Assembly (NCBI GenBank): GCA_937864115.1
Contig: CALMII010000057.1
Coordinates: 1-64,000 of the forward strand
Length of the DNA: 64,000 nucleotides
Reading direction: 5' to 3'
Origin: an uncultured Steroidobacter sp.
GTDB taxonomy: Bacteria > Pseudomonadota > Gammaproteobacteria > Steroidobacterales > Steroidobacteraceae
How positions within the stretch are numbered: position 1 is the stretch's first letter; every line of letters starts with the position of its first letter. The translations under genes were made by a program, and so were the position numbers. The notes under the pieces were generated by a model that saw only the letters and a program-made list of their open reading frames with translations, had not been told where the DNA came from and did no database searches. Below are positions 53,777 to 61,251 of the stretch, in pieces.

Positions 53777-55399
53777 ATGAGCACGGCACACACTCACGAA
53801 GCGGCTGGTCACCACGGCCACGGCCACAGTCACGATGGCGCGCACGACGATCACGGCCCGGCCAAGGGCTGGCGTCGCTGGCTGTACGCGACCAATCACA
53901 AGGACATCGGCACGATGTACCTGGTGTTCAGCCTGACGATGTTCTTCATCGGCGGCGCCATGGCGATGGTCATCCGCGCCGAGCTGTTCCAGCCGGGCCT
54001 GCAGCTGGTCGATCCGATGTTCTTCAACTCGATGACCACCATGCACGCGCTGGTCATGATCTTCGGTGCCGTCATGCCGGCGTTCGTCGGTCTCGCCAAC
54101 TGGATGGTGCCGCTGCAGATCGGCGCGCCCGACATGGCGCTGCCGCGCATGAACAACTTCAGCTTCTGGATCATGCCGTTCGCGTTCGCGCTGCTGCTCG
54201 CCACGCTGTTCGTGCCGGGCGGTGCGCCGGCCGGCGGCTGGACGATGTATCCGCCGCTGGTGCTGCAGAACGGCACGTCGTTCCCGATGCTGATCTTCGC
54301 CGTCCACCTGATGGGTGCGTCGTCGATCATGGGCGCGATCAACGTCGTCGTGACCATCATGAACATGCGCGCTCCCGGCATGTCGCTGCTGAAGATGCCG
54401 CTGTTCGTGTGGAGCTGGCTGATCACCGCGTACCTGCTGGTCGCCGTGATGCCGGTGCTCGCGGGCGCCGTGACGATGCTGCTGACCGATCACTACCTCG
54501 GCACGACCTTCTTCCAGGCGGCCGGCGGCGGCGACCCGGTGATGTTCCAGCACATCTTCTGGTTCTTCGGGCATCCCGAGGTCTACATCATGATCCTGCC
54601 GGCGTTCGGCGTGGTCTCGGAGATCATCCCGACGTTCTCGCGCAAGCCACTGTTCGGCTATGACGCGATGGTGTACGCGACGGCGTCGATCGCCTTCCTC
54701 TCGTTCATCGTGTGGGCGCACCACATGTTCACCGTCGGCATGCCGCTCGCCGGCCAGCTGTTCTTCATGCTGGCGACGATGCTGATCGCCGTGCCGACGG
54801 GCGTGAAGGTGTTCAACTGGACTGCGACCATGTTCAAGGGCTCGATCAGTTTCGAACCGCCGATGCTGTTCGCGCTGTCGTTCCTGTTCCTGTTCACGAT
54901 CGGCGGTTTCTCCGGCCTGATGCTCGCGATCGTGCCGGCCGACTTCCAGTATCACGACACGTACTTCGTGGTGGCGCACTTCCACTACGTGCTGGTGCCG
55001 GGCGCCGTGTTCGGCATCATGGCCGCGGTGTACTACTGGCTGCCGAAGTGGACCGGCCACATGTACAGCATGAAGCTCGCCAAGTGGCACTTCTGGCTGT
55101 CGACCATCTTCGTGAACGTGCTGTTCTTCCCGCAGCACTTCCTCGGTCTCGCCGGCATGCCGCGGCGTATTCCGGACTACTCGACGCAGTTCGCCGACTG
55201 GAACATGATTTCGTCGATCGGCGCCTTCGGCTTCGGCCTGTCGCAGCTGCTGTTCGCCTACCTGGTGTGGAGCACTGCGCGCAGCGGCGCGAAGGCTTCC
55301 GACAAGGTATGGGACACGGCAGCGCCGCACGGCCTGGAATGGACGCTGAGCTCGCCGCCGCCGTATCACAGCTTCGAAGTCGCGCCTGAAGTGAAGTAA
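53777..55399 (+). CDS. ctaD: Cytochrome c oxidase subunit I (aa3 type)
   Basis: Subunit I holds haem a, and the haem a3-CuB centre where oxygen is reduced. The 540-residue protein has the D-channel Asp (QIGAPDMALPRMN), the CuB/Tyr block FFGHPEVYIMILPAFG and HFHYVLVPG for the haem ligands. It is of the mitochondrial-like A1 type. The N terminus has a striking His-rich, charged stretch (GHHGHGHSHDGAHDDHG) before TNHKDIGTMYL. It is seven bases after coxB, so co-translation is likely. Confidence 0.94.
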   Translation: MSTAHTHEAAGHHGHGHSHDGAHDDHGPAKGWRRWLYATNHKDIGTMYLVFSLTMFFIGGAMAMVIRAELFQPGLQLVDPMFFNSMTTMHALVMIFGAVMPAFVGLANWMVPLQIGAPDMALPRMNNFSFWIMPFAFALLLATLFVPGGAPAGGWTMYPPLVLQNGTSFPMLIFAVHLMGASSIMGAINVVVTIMNMRAPGMSLLKMPLFVWSWLITAYLLVAVMPVLAGAVTMLLTDHYLGTTFFQAAGGGDPVMFQHIFWFFGHPEVYIMILPAFGVVSEIIPTFSRKPLFGYDAMVYATASIAFLSFIVWAHHMFTVGMPLAGQLFFMLATMLIAVPTGVKVFNWTATMFKGSISFEPPMLFALSFLFLFTIGGFSGLMLAIVPADFQYHDTYFVVAHFHYVLVPGAVFGIMAAVYYWLPKWTGHMYSMKLAKWHFWLSTIFVNVLFFPQHFLGLAGMPRRIPDYSTQFADWNMISSIGAFGFGLSQLLFAYLVWSTARSGAKASDKVWDTAAPHGLEWTLSSPPPYHSFEVAPEVK

Positions 55400-55415
55400 T
55401 TCCGGATTCGCAGCC

Positions 55416-55541
55416 ATGGCAGCCGAGATCAACGAAGCCGATCGCAAGCGCGGCATCCGCAGGACAGCCCTGTGGACGTCGCTGCTGGCGCTCGCGTTCT
55501 ACGTCGGATTCATTCTGCTGGGCGTTCTGAATTCGAGATGA
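55416..55541 (+). CDS. Small single-helix cox operon protein
   Basis: This 41-residue protein has a charged N terminus (INEADRKRGIRRTA) and one membrane helix (LWTSLLALAFYVGFILLGVL). Small proteins with this charged-head, single-helix layout between ctaD and ctaG are known in proteobacteria, and are annotated as cytochrome oxidase small assembly proteins. The ATG at 55416 lies 16 bases after ctaD and the stop comes four bases before the ctaG start. It is easily missed because of its size. Confidence 0.65.
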   Translation: MAAEINEADRKRGIRRTALWTSLLALAFYVGFILLGVLNSR

Positions 55542-55545
55542 GGCA

Positions 55546-56109
55546 TTGAGCACCCGGAAGCAAAACCGTTCGCTGGCACGCAGTCTGTGGATCTTTGCCG
55601 CAGGCAGCTTCGCGTTCGGCTTTGCGCTGGTGCCGCTGTATCGCGTGCTCTGCGACGTGACGGGTTACGGCGATCGTTCGCAGCTCGAACGTGCCGCCGA
55701 GGTCACCGAGGCGCCGGTGCTGGATCGTGAAGTGACCGTGGAATTCGTCTCGGCCGCGCCGACTTACGGCGACTGGGAGTTCCGGCCGGAAGCGGGCAGC
55801 ATGAAGGTGCAGCCGGGCCGGCTCTACGAGGCGAAGTTCTACGCGAAGAATCTGCGCTCGCGCGAGGTCACCGCGCTCGCGATACCGAGCGTGGCGCCGC
55901 TGCAGGCGACGCAGTACTTCCGCAAGACCGAATGCTTCTGCTTCACGCCGCAGCACTTCGACGGCGACGAGGGACGCGACATGAGCGTGCGTTTCATCGT
56001 CGATCCGAAGCTGCCGGGCAACATCGATCGCGTCACGCTGGCGTATTCGATGTACGACGCGCCGCCGAAGGTGGCCGCGCAGGATGGGGCGCCGAACCCC
56101 GCAAGTTAG
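55546..56109 (+). CDS. ctaG: Cytochrome c oxidase assembly protein CtaG/Cox11
   Basis: CtaG delivers copper to the CuB site of subunit I. The 187-residue protein has one N-terminal membrane helix (SLWIFAAGSFAFGFALVPLY) with VLCDVTGYG, then a periplasmic domain with the copper motif ECFCFTPQHF. The start is TTG at 55546, which gives the usual MSTRKQNRSLARSL opening and is placed just after a GAGG. No ATG start fits better. It follows the 41-residue gene by four bases in the aa3 operon. Confidence 0.92.
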   Translation: MSTRKQNRSLARSLWIFAAGSFAFGFALVPLYRVLCDVTGYGDRSQLERAAEVTEAPVLDREVTVEFVSAAPTYGDWEFRPEAGSMKVQPGRLYEAKFYAKNLRSREVTALAIPSVAPLQATQYFRKTECFCFTPQHFDGDEGRDMSVRFIVDPKLPGNIDRVTLAYSMYDAPPKVAAQDGAPNPAS

Positions 56110-56189
56110 GCTTCGGCATGGAACTGGATCTGGCTGGTAGCTGATCGCTGGCTGCCAGGGGCTTTCGAAAACCGAGAACTGCAACGACT

Positions 56190-57074
56190 ATGGCTCACGC
56201 ACACACTTCGCACGCGCCGGCGGACAAGTACTACGTTCCCCACAGCAGCCACTGGCCGATCTTCGGCTCGGTCTCGCTGTTCACGCTCATGAGCGGCGCG
56301 GCGCTGTGGCTCAACCATGTGGCCGCCGGTCCGTGGATCACGACGCTCGGCCTGATTCTGCTGATCGTGATGTTCGCCGGCTGGTTCGGCAACGTGATCA
56401 CCGAAAGCGAGAACCGCTTCTACAACGAAGCCGTCGACCGCTCGTTCCGCATGGGAATGATGTGGTTCATCTTCTCGGAAGTGATGTTCTTCGCCGCGTT
56501 CTTCGGCGCGCTGTTCTATGCACGGCAGTTCTCGATTCCGTGGCTGGGCGGCGAAGGCGTGAAGGTCTTCACCAATCTGCTGCTGTGGAACAACTACGAG
56601 AACGCCTGGCCCACCAACGGTCCTGAAGCCGTCGGCGGCGATTTCGAAGTCATCCCCGCGCTGGGCCTGCCGGCGATCAACACCGCGCTGCTGCTGACGT
56701 CCGGCGTGACGATCACGATTGCGCATCACGCGCTGAAGGCCGGCAACCGCAAGGTGCTGAACATCTTCCTGGCGGCGACCTTCCTGCTCGGCTTCCTGTT
56801 CGTGTTCCTGCAGGCCGAGGAATACATGCATGCCTACCACGAGCTGAACCTGACCCTGCACAGCGGCGTGTACGGCTCCACGTTCTTCCTGCTGACGGGC
56901 TTCCACGGCTTCCACGTGACCGTCGGCGCCATCATGCTGACCGTCATCTGGTTCCGTTGTCTGAAGGGCCACTTCACGCCGACGCATCACTTCGCGTTCG
57001 AAGGCGTCGCCTGGTACTGGCACTTCGTCGACGTGGTGTGGCTGATCCTGTTCGTGTTCGTGTACTGGCTCTGA
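56190..57074 (+). CDS. coxC: Cytochrome c oxidase subunit III (aa3 type)
   Basis: Subunit III stabilises the oxidase core and supports proton uptake. The 294-residue protein has seven helices and the conserved FRMGMMWFIFSEVMFF, VFLQAEEYMHAY and GFHGFHVTVGAIMLTVIW. The C terminus ends FVDVVWLILFVFVYWL. The N terminus has a short His-rich piece (MAHAHTSHAP). It lies 80 bases after ctaG in the aa3 operon. Confidence 0.94.
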   Translation: MAHAHTSHAPADKYYVPHSSHWPIFGSVSLFTLMSGAALWLNHVAAGPWITTLGLILLIVMFAGWFGNVITESENRFYNEAVDRSFRMGMMWFIFSEVMFFAAFFGALFYARQFSIPWLGGEGVKVFTNLLLWNNYENAWPTNGPEAVGGDFEVIPALGLPAINTALLLTSGVTITIAHHALKAGNRKVLNIFLAATFLLGFLFVFLQAEEYMHAYHELNLTLHSGVYGSTFFLLTGFHGFHVTVGAIMLTVIWFRCLKGHFTPTHHFAFEGVAWYWHFVDVVWLILFVFVYWL

Positions 57075-57080
57075 TCTTCG

Positions 57081-57132
57081 CTGTGGGGGCGGGCTTCAGC
57101 CCGCCCTGGGCCGGCTGAAGCCCGTCCCACAG
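57081..57132. repeat. Family D palindrome
   Basis: CTGTGGGGGCGGGCTTCAGCCCGCCC and GGGCCGGCTGAAGCCCGTCCCACAG. It separates coxC from the convergent DUF2909 gene. This copy has GGCGGGC variants in the stem, compensated on both sides. Confidence 0.82.
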
Positions 57133-57142
57133 CAGGATCGGT

Positions 57143-57355
57143 CTAGCGACCGATTCCGTGCGGCTGAATCAGCCCCTGCGACCAGGCGATCAGCAGCAGG
57201 ATGAACAGGCCCACGGACAGCGCGACTCGTACGGTCAATGCCTTGACCATCTTCTTCGAGTCTCCCTTGTCGTTCATCATCTGATACAGCGCCGAGCCGA
57301 GGCTGAACACGATGCCGGCCAGGCAAGCGAGGATGAAGATCTTGATGATGGGCAT
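57143..57355 (-). CDS. Twin transmembrane protein, DUF2909
   Basis: The 70-residue protein has two membrane helices (IFILACLAGIVFSLGSALYQM and VALSVGLFILLLIAW) with a short charged loop (NDKGDSKKMVKAL). This matches the DUF2909 twin-helix family, commonly found on the opposite strand between coxC and the SURF1 gene in gammaproteobacteria. Its function is unknown; an assembly role is only inferred from place. The ATG at 57355 is divergent from the SURF1 gene. Confidence 0.78.
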   Translation of the reverse strand: MPIIKIFILACLAGIVFSLGSALYQMMNDKGDSKKMVKALTVRVALSVGLFILLLIAWSQGLIQPHGIGR

Positions 57356-57399
57356 GATGAGCGGCGACAGCAGGAAAGGGCGGCGATTATAACGTGGGC

Positions 57400-58125
57400 A
57401 TGTCCATCGCCGGCCGCCGCTTTTCTCCCTCGATTTTCGCCACGGTGCTCGTGGTCCTGGGCGTCGCCGCGTTCATCCGCCTCGGTCTGTGGCAACTGCA
57501 CCGGGCCGCGGAAAAGGAAGCGTTGATCGAGCGCTACGGCAGCGGCGGGGAAACCACCCTCGAGCTGACCGCCGCGACTGCCGGTTCATTGCCGCAGTAT
57601 CAGCACGTTCGCGCTGCGGGGCACTACGACACGACGCACCAGATCCTGCTCGACAACATGCCTTCGCAGCACGGTCAGCCCGGTTATCGCGTCGTGACGC
57701 CGTTCGAACTCGCCGCAGGCGGCACGTTGCTGGTGGATCGCGGCTGGGTGCCGATGGGCAGGACGCGACAGGATCTGCCTTCCGTCGCGGTCGACACGCA
57801 GTCGCGCGACATCGCCGGGCGCTACGATTCGCTGCCGCGTCCCGGCATCGCGATGTCAGCGAAGGATTCCACCGACAGCGCCTGGCCGCGAGTGCTGAAT
57901 TATCCGCAGCAACAGCAGGTCGAAACGGCTCTGGGGCGACCGGTGCTGCCCGGTGTGCTGCTGCTGGATGCGGAGCGCCCCGACGGCTACGAGCGCGCGT
58001 GGCAGGCGCGTTTCCAGTTCGGGCCGGAACGACATCTGGCGTATGCGGTGCAATGGTTCGGCCTCGCCACCGCCGCCATCGTGATTTATCTGATCGTGAG
58101 TTTTCGACGGGAACAGCATCGATGA
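57400..58125 (+). CDS. SURF1 family oxidase assembly protein
   Basis: SURF1 proteins help insert haem a into subunit I. The 241-residue protein has helices near both ends (FSPSIFATVLVVLGVAAFIRLG and QWFGLATAAIVIYLIV). The conserved blocks GLWQLHRAAEKEAL, LDNMPSQHGQPGYRVVTPF and LLVDRGWVP are clear. The ATG at 57400 is preferred over a GTG at 57394. The stop overlaps the Sco-like start by four bases (ATGA). Confidence 0.88.
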   Translation: MSIAGRRFSPSIFATVLVVLGVAAFIRLGLWQLHRAAEKEALIERYGSGGETTLELTAATAGSLPQYQHVRAAGHYDTTHQILLDNMPSQHGQPGYRVVTPFELAAGGTLLVDRGWVPMGRTRQDLPSVAVDTQSRDIAGRYDSLPRPGIAMSAKDSTDSAWPRVLNYPQQQQVETALGRPVLPGVLLLDAERPDGYERAWQARFQFGPERHLAYAVQWFGLATAAIVIYLIVSFRREQHR

Positions 58126-58733
58126 ATGACTTGCCGGAGCAGACCGCTCCCCGCTCGCGCCGTCAGGCGTGGATCCTGGTCGTGGCCTTCTTTGCGCCAT
58201 TGGCACTGGCTTTCCTGCTGTACTACGGCGGCTCGCATTTCGGCAGCGGCGCGTGGCGACCGGCCGGCAGCACGAACAAGGGCGATCTGATTCATCCGGC
58301 GCGGCCGTTGCCGGCGTTCGAGCTGACGACGACGGCCGGCACGAAACTCGATCTCGCGGGCCTGCACGGCAAATGGAATGTCGTCTTCATCGGCGACGGC
58401 CAATGCGATGCGCGCTGTCGCGAAGCGCTGGTGCTGATGCGTCAGACGCGGCTCGCGCTCAACGACGACATGACGCGAGTGCAGCGCGTATTCCTCGTCA
58501 CCCGCGACTGCTGCGATCGGGATTACCTGGCGACGGAGCACGATGGCCTGATGGTCGCCGCGCTCGACGACACCAATCAGCCGCTGCTCGCGATGTTTCC
58601 CGACGTCGGGCAGGGACGCATCTACATCGTCGATCCTCTCGGTAATCTGATGATGAGCTACGGCCCTGATGCACCGCAGAAGGGCCTGCTCGAAGACCTC
58701 AAGAAGCTGCTCAAGCTTTCGCATATCGGTTGA
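58122..58733 (+). CDS. Sco-like membrane copper/thioredoxin-fold protein
   Basis: The 203-residue protein has one N-terminal helix (WILVVAFFAPLALAFLLYYG) and a periplasmic thioredoxin-like domain. A CxxxC pair (CDARC, Cys95 and Cys99) matches the copper-binding site of Sco proteins. A second Cys pair is in RDCCDRD. It probably helps build CuA or acts as a thiol oxidoreductase in oxidase assembly. It overlaps the SURF1 gene by four bases. A family D palindrome follows. Confidence 0.72.
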   Translation: MNDLPEQTAPRSRRQAWILVVAFFAPLALAFLLYYGGSHFGSGAWRPAGSTNKGDLIHPARPLPAFELTTTAGTKLDLAGLHGKWNVVFIGDGQCDARCREALVLMRQTRLALNDDMTRVQRVFLVTRDCCDRDYLATEHDGLMVAALDDTNQPLLAMFPDVGQGRIYIVDPLGNLMMSYGPDAPQKGLLEDLKKLLKLSHIG

Positions 58734-58742
58734 TTCTCCCCC

Positions 58743-58813
58743 CTGTGGGGCCGGCTTTAGCCGGCCTCTCTAAGGAGTCAGGCTAAAGCCTGACCTACAA
58801 GCCTGACCTACAG
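58743..58813. repeat. Family D palindrome, composite
   Basis: CTGTGGGGCCGGCTTTAGCCGGCC is joined to GTCAGGCTAAAGCCTGACCTACA and a further GCCTGACCTACAG. Two half-units of different types are placed side by side. It lies ten bases past the Sco-like gene. Confidence 0.8.
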
Positions 58814-59189
58814 AAGAACCCGGGCGCGCGCATTCGGTTTTCGGCGCTGCGATAGGGGTTTTTGCCGCTTCCCTTCCCAAGCGCAAACTTCGTGTGCGAC
58901 ACTCGCCGCGACCTCACCCGTGGACGACTCAACGTGGCGAAGTCAACGAGAGACCGCTCGACCGGGCTTTTCCGGCCGGGAAACGCTCCTGATGAATTGA
59001 CCGCAGCGATGCAATGACGCATTCCGATCGGTCCGCCCGATAGATGGTCAGTTTCCGGCAGGAGACTTCCGGGAAAGCGCGAGCCCAGGTGATGTCGTGG
59101 TGATCTCGTCGTTCGATGCTGAACAAAGAGAACGATTGCCGAGGTATTTGCCGAACTTAATCTGACCTGTTGCGAACCCGGGGGAAGCC
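58814..59189 (+). other. Intergenic region before the caa3 operon
   Basis: This gap of 376 bases holds no convincing gene. A near-palindrome around TTCCGGCCGGGAA lies at about 58968-58982. A weak promoter could be TTGCCG with TTAATC just before the next gene, but the spacing is short. The promoter of the second oxidase operon should be here. Confidence 0.4.
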
Positions 59190-59777
59190 ATGAAGTGTCT
59201 GTACTTTCTGTCGCCCAGCCTGACCTGCACTCACGACGTGTCCGATGACCTGCACGAGGTAGGTATCAAGGATTTCTACCTGCACGTCATCAGTCGCGAC
59301 GAATCGGGCCTGAGGAAGCAGCACATCCACTCGAGCAACTACCTGGAAACGCTGGACGTGGTTCGCGACGGCTTCATCGGTGCGGCCCTTGGCTTCCTCA
59401 TCGGCGTGCTGGGCATCCTCGCGCTGATGTACTTCAAGCCGTTCGGGGCCGACGTCGTCGTACCGACGTTCGTCTATGTGATCCTGGTCGGCGCCGCCAC
59501 GCTCTTCGGTGCGTGGGAGGGCGGCCTCACCGGCATCGCCAGCGAGAACAAGAAACTGGCGCGCTTCCATGAAGACATCGAGTCAGGCAAGTACCTGATC
59601 CTGGTGTACGTGCGCAAACATCAGGAAGACGCCGTGCGCCGCATGATGAAGGAGCGTCACCCCGACGCCGAACTGGCCGCGGTCGACTCGCACTTCATCA
59701 ATCCGTTCAGCAACGTGGCGCGCATGACCAATCCGCCGCAGCCGCAACACCCGGAGGTCAAGAGCACTCCGGTCTGA
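59190..59777 (+). CDS. Hypothetical inner-membrane protein of the caa3 operon
   Basis: The 195-residue protein has a soluble N-terminal part (1-60), two helices (about 63-82 and 91-113, Gly-rich), and a soluble C-terminal part with GKYLILVYVRKHQED. It resembles DUF1269 or general-stress-type membrane proteins in layout, but I cannot assign a family with confidence. It is 69 bases ahead of the caa3 subunit II gene and so is likely the first gene of that operon, which suggests a role in sensing or assembly. A GGGGGAAGCC lies before the ATG. Confidence 0.6.
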   Translation: MKCLYFLSPSLTCTHDVSDDLHEVGIKDFYLHVISRDESGLRKQHIHSSNYLETLDVVRDGFIGAALGFLIGVLGILALMYFKPFGADVVVPTFVYVILVGAATLFGAWEGGLTGIASENKKLARFHEDIESGKYLILVYVRKHQEDAVRRMMKERHPDAELAAVDSHFINPFSNVARMTNPPQPQHPEVKSTPV

Positions 59778-59846
59778 ACTCCACCGAGATCCCCCCGAGA
59801 TCCCATCAGGCCGCTCCAGGGACTGGCACGAAAGAAGGATCCGAAC

Positions 59847-61202
59847 ATGGCGATTGCGATTGCGTTGATCCTGCTGGTCGTCGGCACCGTCCTGTTCCAT
59901 TTCCTGAGTCCCTGGTGGTTCACGCCCATCGCCTCCAACTGGCAGATGATGGACGAGACCGTGAACGTCACCTTCTGGGTGACGGGTATCGTCTTCGTCG
60001 CGGTGAACCTGTTCCTCGCCTGGTGCGTGGTGCGTTACCGGCATCGCAAGGGCGGCGACAAGGCGCACTACGAGCCTGAGAACAAGAAGCTCGAGTGGTG
60101 GCTGACCGGCATTACCTCGGTCGGCATCGCCGCGATGCTCGCGCCGGGACTGGCGGTGTGGGCGAAGTTCGTCACCGTGCCCGACGACGCCTCGGTCGTC
60201 GAAGTGCTCGGACAGCAATGGACCTGGAGCTATCGCTTCCCCGGCAAGGACGAGAATCTCGGCAAGACCGACATCCGCCTGGTCAGCATCGACAATCCGT
60301 TCGGCATGGATCCGCAGGATCCCGCCGGACAGGATGACGTGCTGGTCGCCAGCCCGCAGCTGCACCTGCCGCTCGACAGACCCGTCAAGGTCCTCCTGCG
60401 CTCGAAGGATGTGAACCATCAGTTCGCGGTACCGCAGTTCCGCGTGAAGATGGACATGGTGCCGGGCATGGTCACCTATTTCTGGCTCACGCCGACCCGC
60501 ACCGGCGAATTCGACGCGCTGTGCGAACAGCTCTGCGGCATCGCCCACTTCGCGATGCGCGGCCGCGTCGTGGTCGATGAACAGACGGCGTTCGACAGCT
60601 GGCTCGACGCACAACCGACGTACGCCGCGACGCAGGCGGAAACGGCAGGCGATGCGCAGGCCGGACAGACGCTGTTCGCCACCTGCACCGCGTGTCATGG
60701 AACACAGGCCGAAGGCAATCGCGAACTGAATGCGCCGAAGCTGGCAGGGCAGGGCAAGTGGTATCTCGTGCGCCAGCTGCAGGATTTCCGCAAGGGCGTG
60801 CGCGGTACTCACCAGTCCGACACTTACGGCCAGCAGATGGCGCCGTTTGCGACCCTGCTCGCTGACGACAAAGCGGTGCGCGATGTCGTGGCGTACATCG
60901 CCTCACTCCCGGAAACGCGGCCCGCACCGACGGTGCTCGGCGATCCCGAACGCGGCAAGTCGCTCTACACGACGTGCTCGGCCTGCCACGGCACCGACGG
61001 CCAGGGCATCTGGGCCACGAACGCCCCGCGTCTGTCGAACATGAGCGACTGGTACCTGCAGCGTCAGATGCACAACTTCCGCGAAGGCATTCGCGGCAAG
61101 CATCCGCAGGATTTCAATGGCGCGCAGATGGCATCGATGGCACGCGTGCTCGCCGACGAACGGGCGATCAACGACGTGCTGGATTACATACACACACTCT
61201 AG
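59847..61202 (+). CDS. coxB: caa3 oxidase subunit II with two fused cytochrome c domains
   Basis: The 451-residue protein combines two membrane helices, a CuA cupredoxin domain and two class I haem c domains. CuA ligands are His191, Cys226, Cys230, His234 and Met237 (CEQLCGIAHFAM). Haem motifs are CTACH (Cys280-His284) and CSACH (Cys377-His381). One fused haem is common in caa3; two make a built-in electron wire and is less common. It starts at the ATG at 59847. It would take electrons from c-type donors, perhaps the cytochrome c4. Long for subunit II, but the domains are complete. Confidence 0.92.
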   Translation: MAIAIALILLVVGTVLFHFLSPWWFTPIASNWQMMDETVNVTFWVTGIVFVAVNLFLAWCVVRYRHRKGGDKAHYEPENKKLEWWLTGITSVGIAAMLAPGLAVWAKFVTVPDDASVVEVLGQQWTWSYRFPGKDENLGKTDIRLVSIDNPFGMDPQDPAGQDDVLVASPQLHLPLDRPVKVLLRSKDVNHQFAVPQFRVKMDMVPGMVTYFWLTPTRTGEFDALCEQLCGIAHFAMRGRVVVDEQTAFDSWLDAQPTYAATQAETAGDAQAGQTLFATCTACHGTQAEGNRELNAPKLAGQGKWYLVRQLQDFRKGVRGTHQSDTYGQQMAPFATLLADDKAVRDVVAYIASLPETRPAPTVLGDPERGKSLYTTCSACHGTDGQGIWATNAPRLSNMSDWYLQRQMHNFREGIRGKHPQDFNGAQMASMARVLADERAINDVLDYIHTL

Positions 61203-61251
61203 AAGAAGCCGCTGAGCGCTGGCGAGCAGCGGCTCAAGAGGAAATTCGACC

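Noticed and set aside
52772..55456. A long open frame on the minus strand opposite coxB and ctaD
   Set aside because: Its translation is extremely rich in Arg, His, Asp and Gln with no recognisable domain, and the plus strand holds two clear oxidase genes. Such antisense frames are expected in GC-rich DNA.
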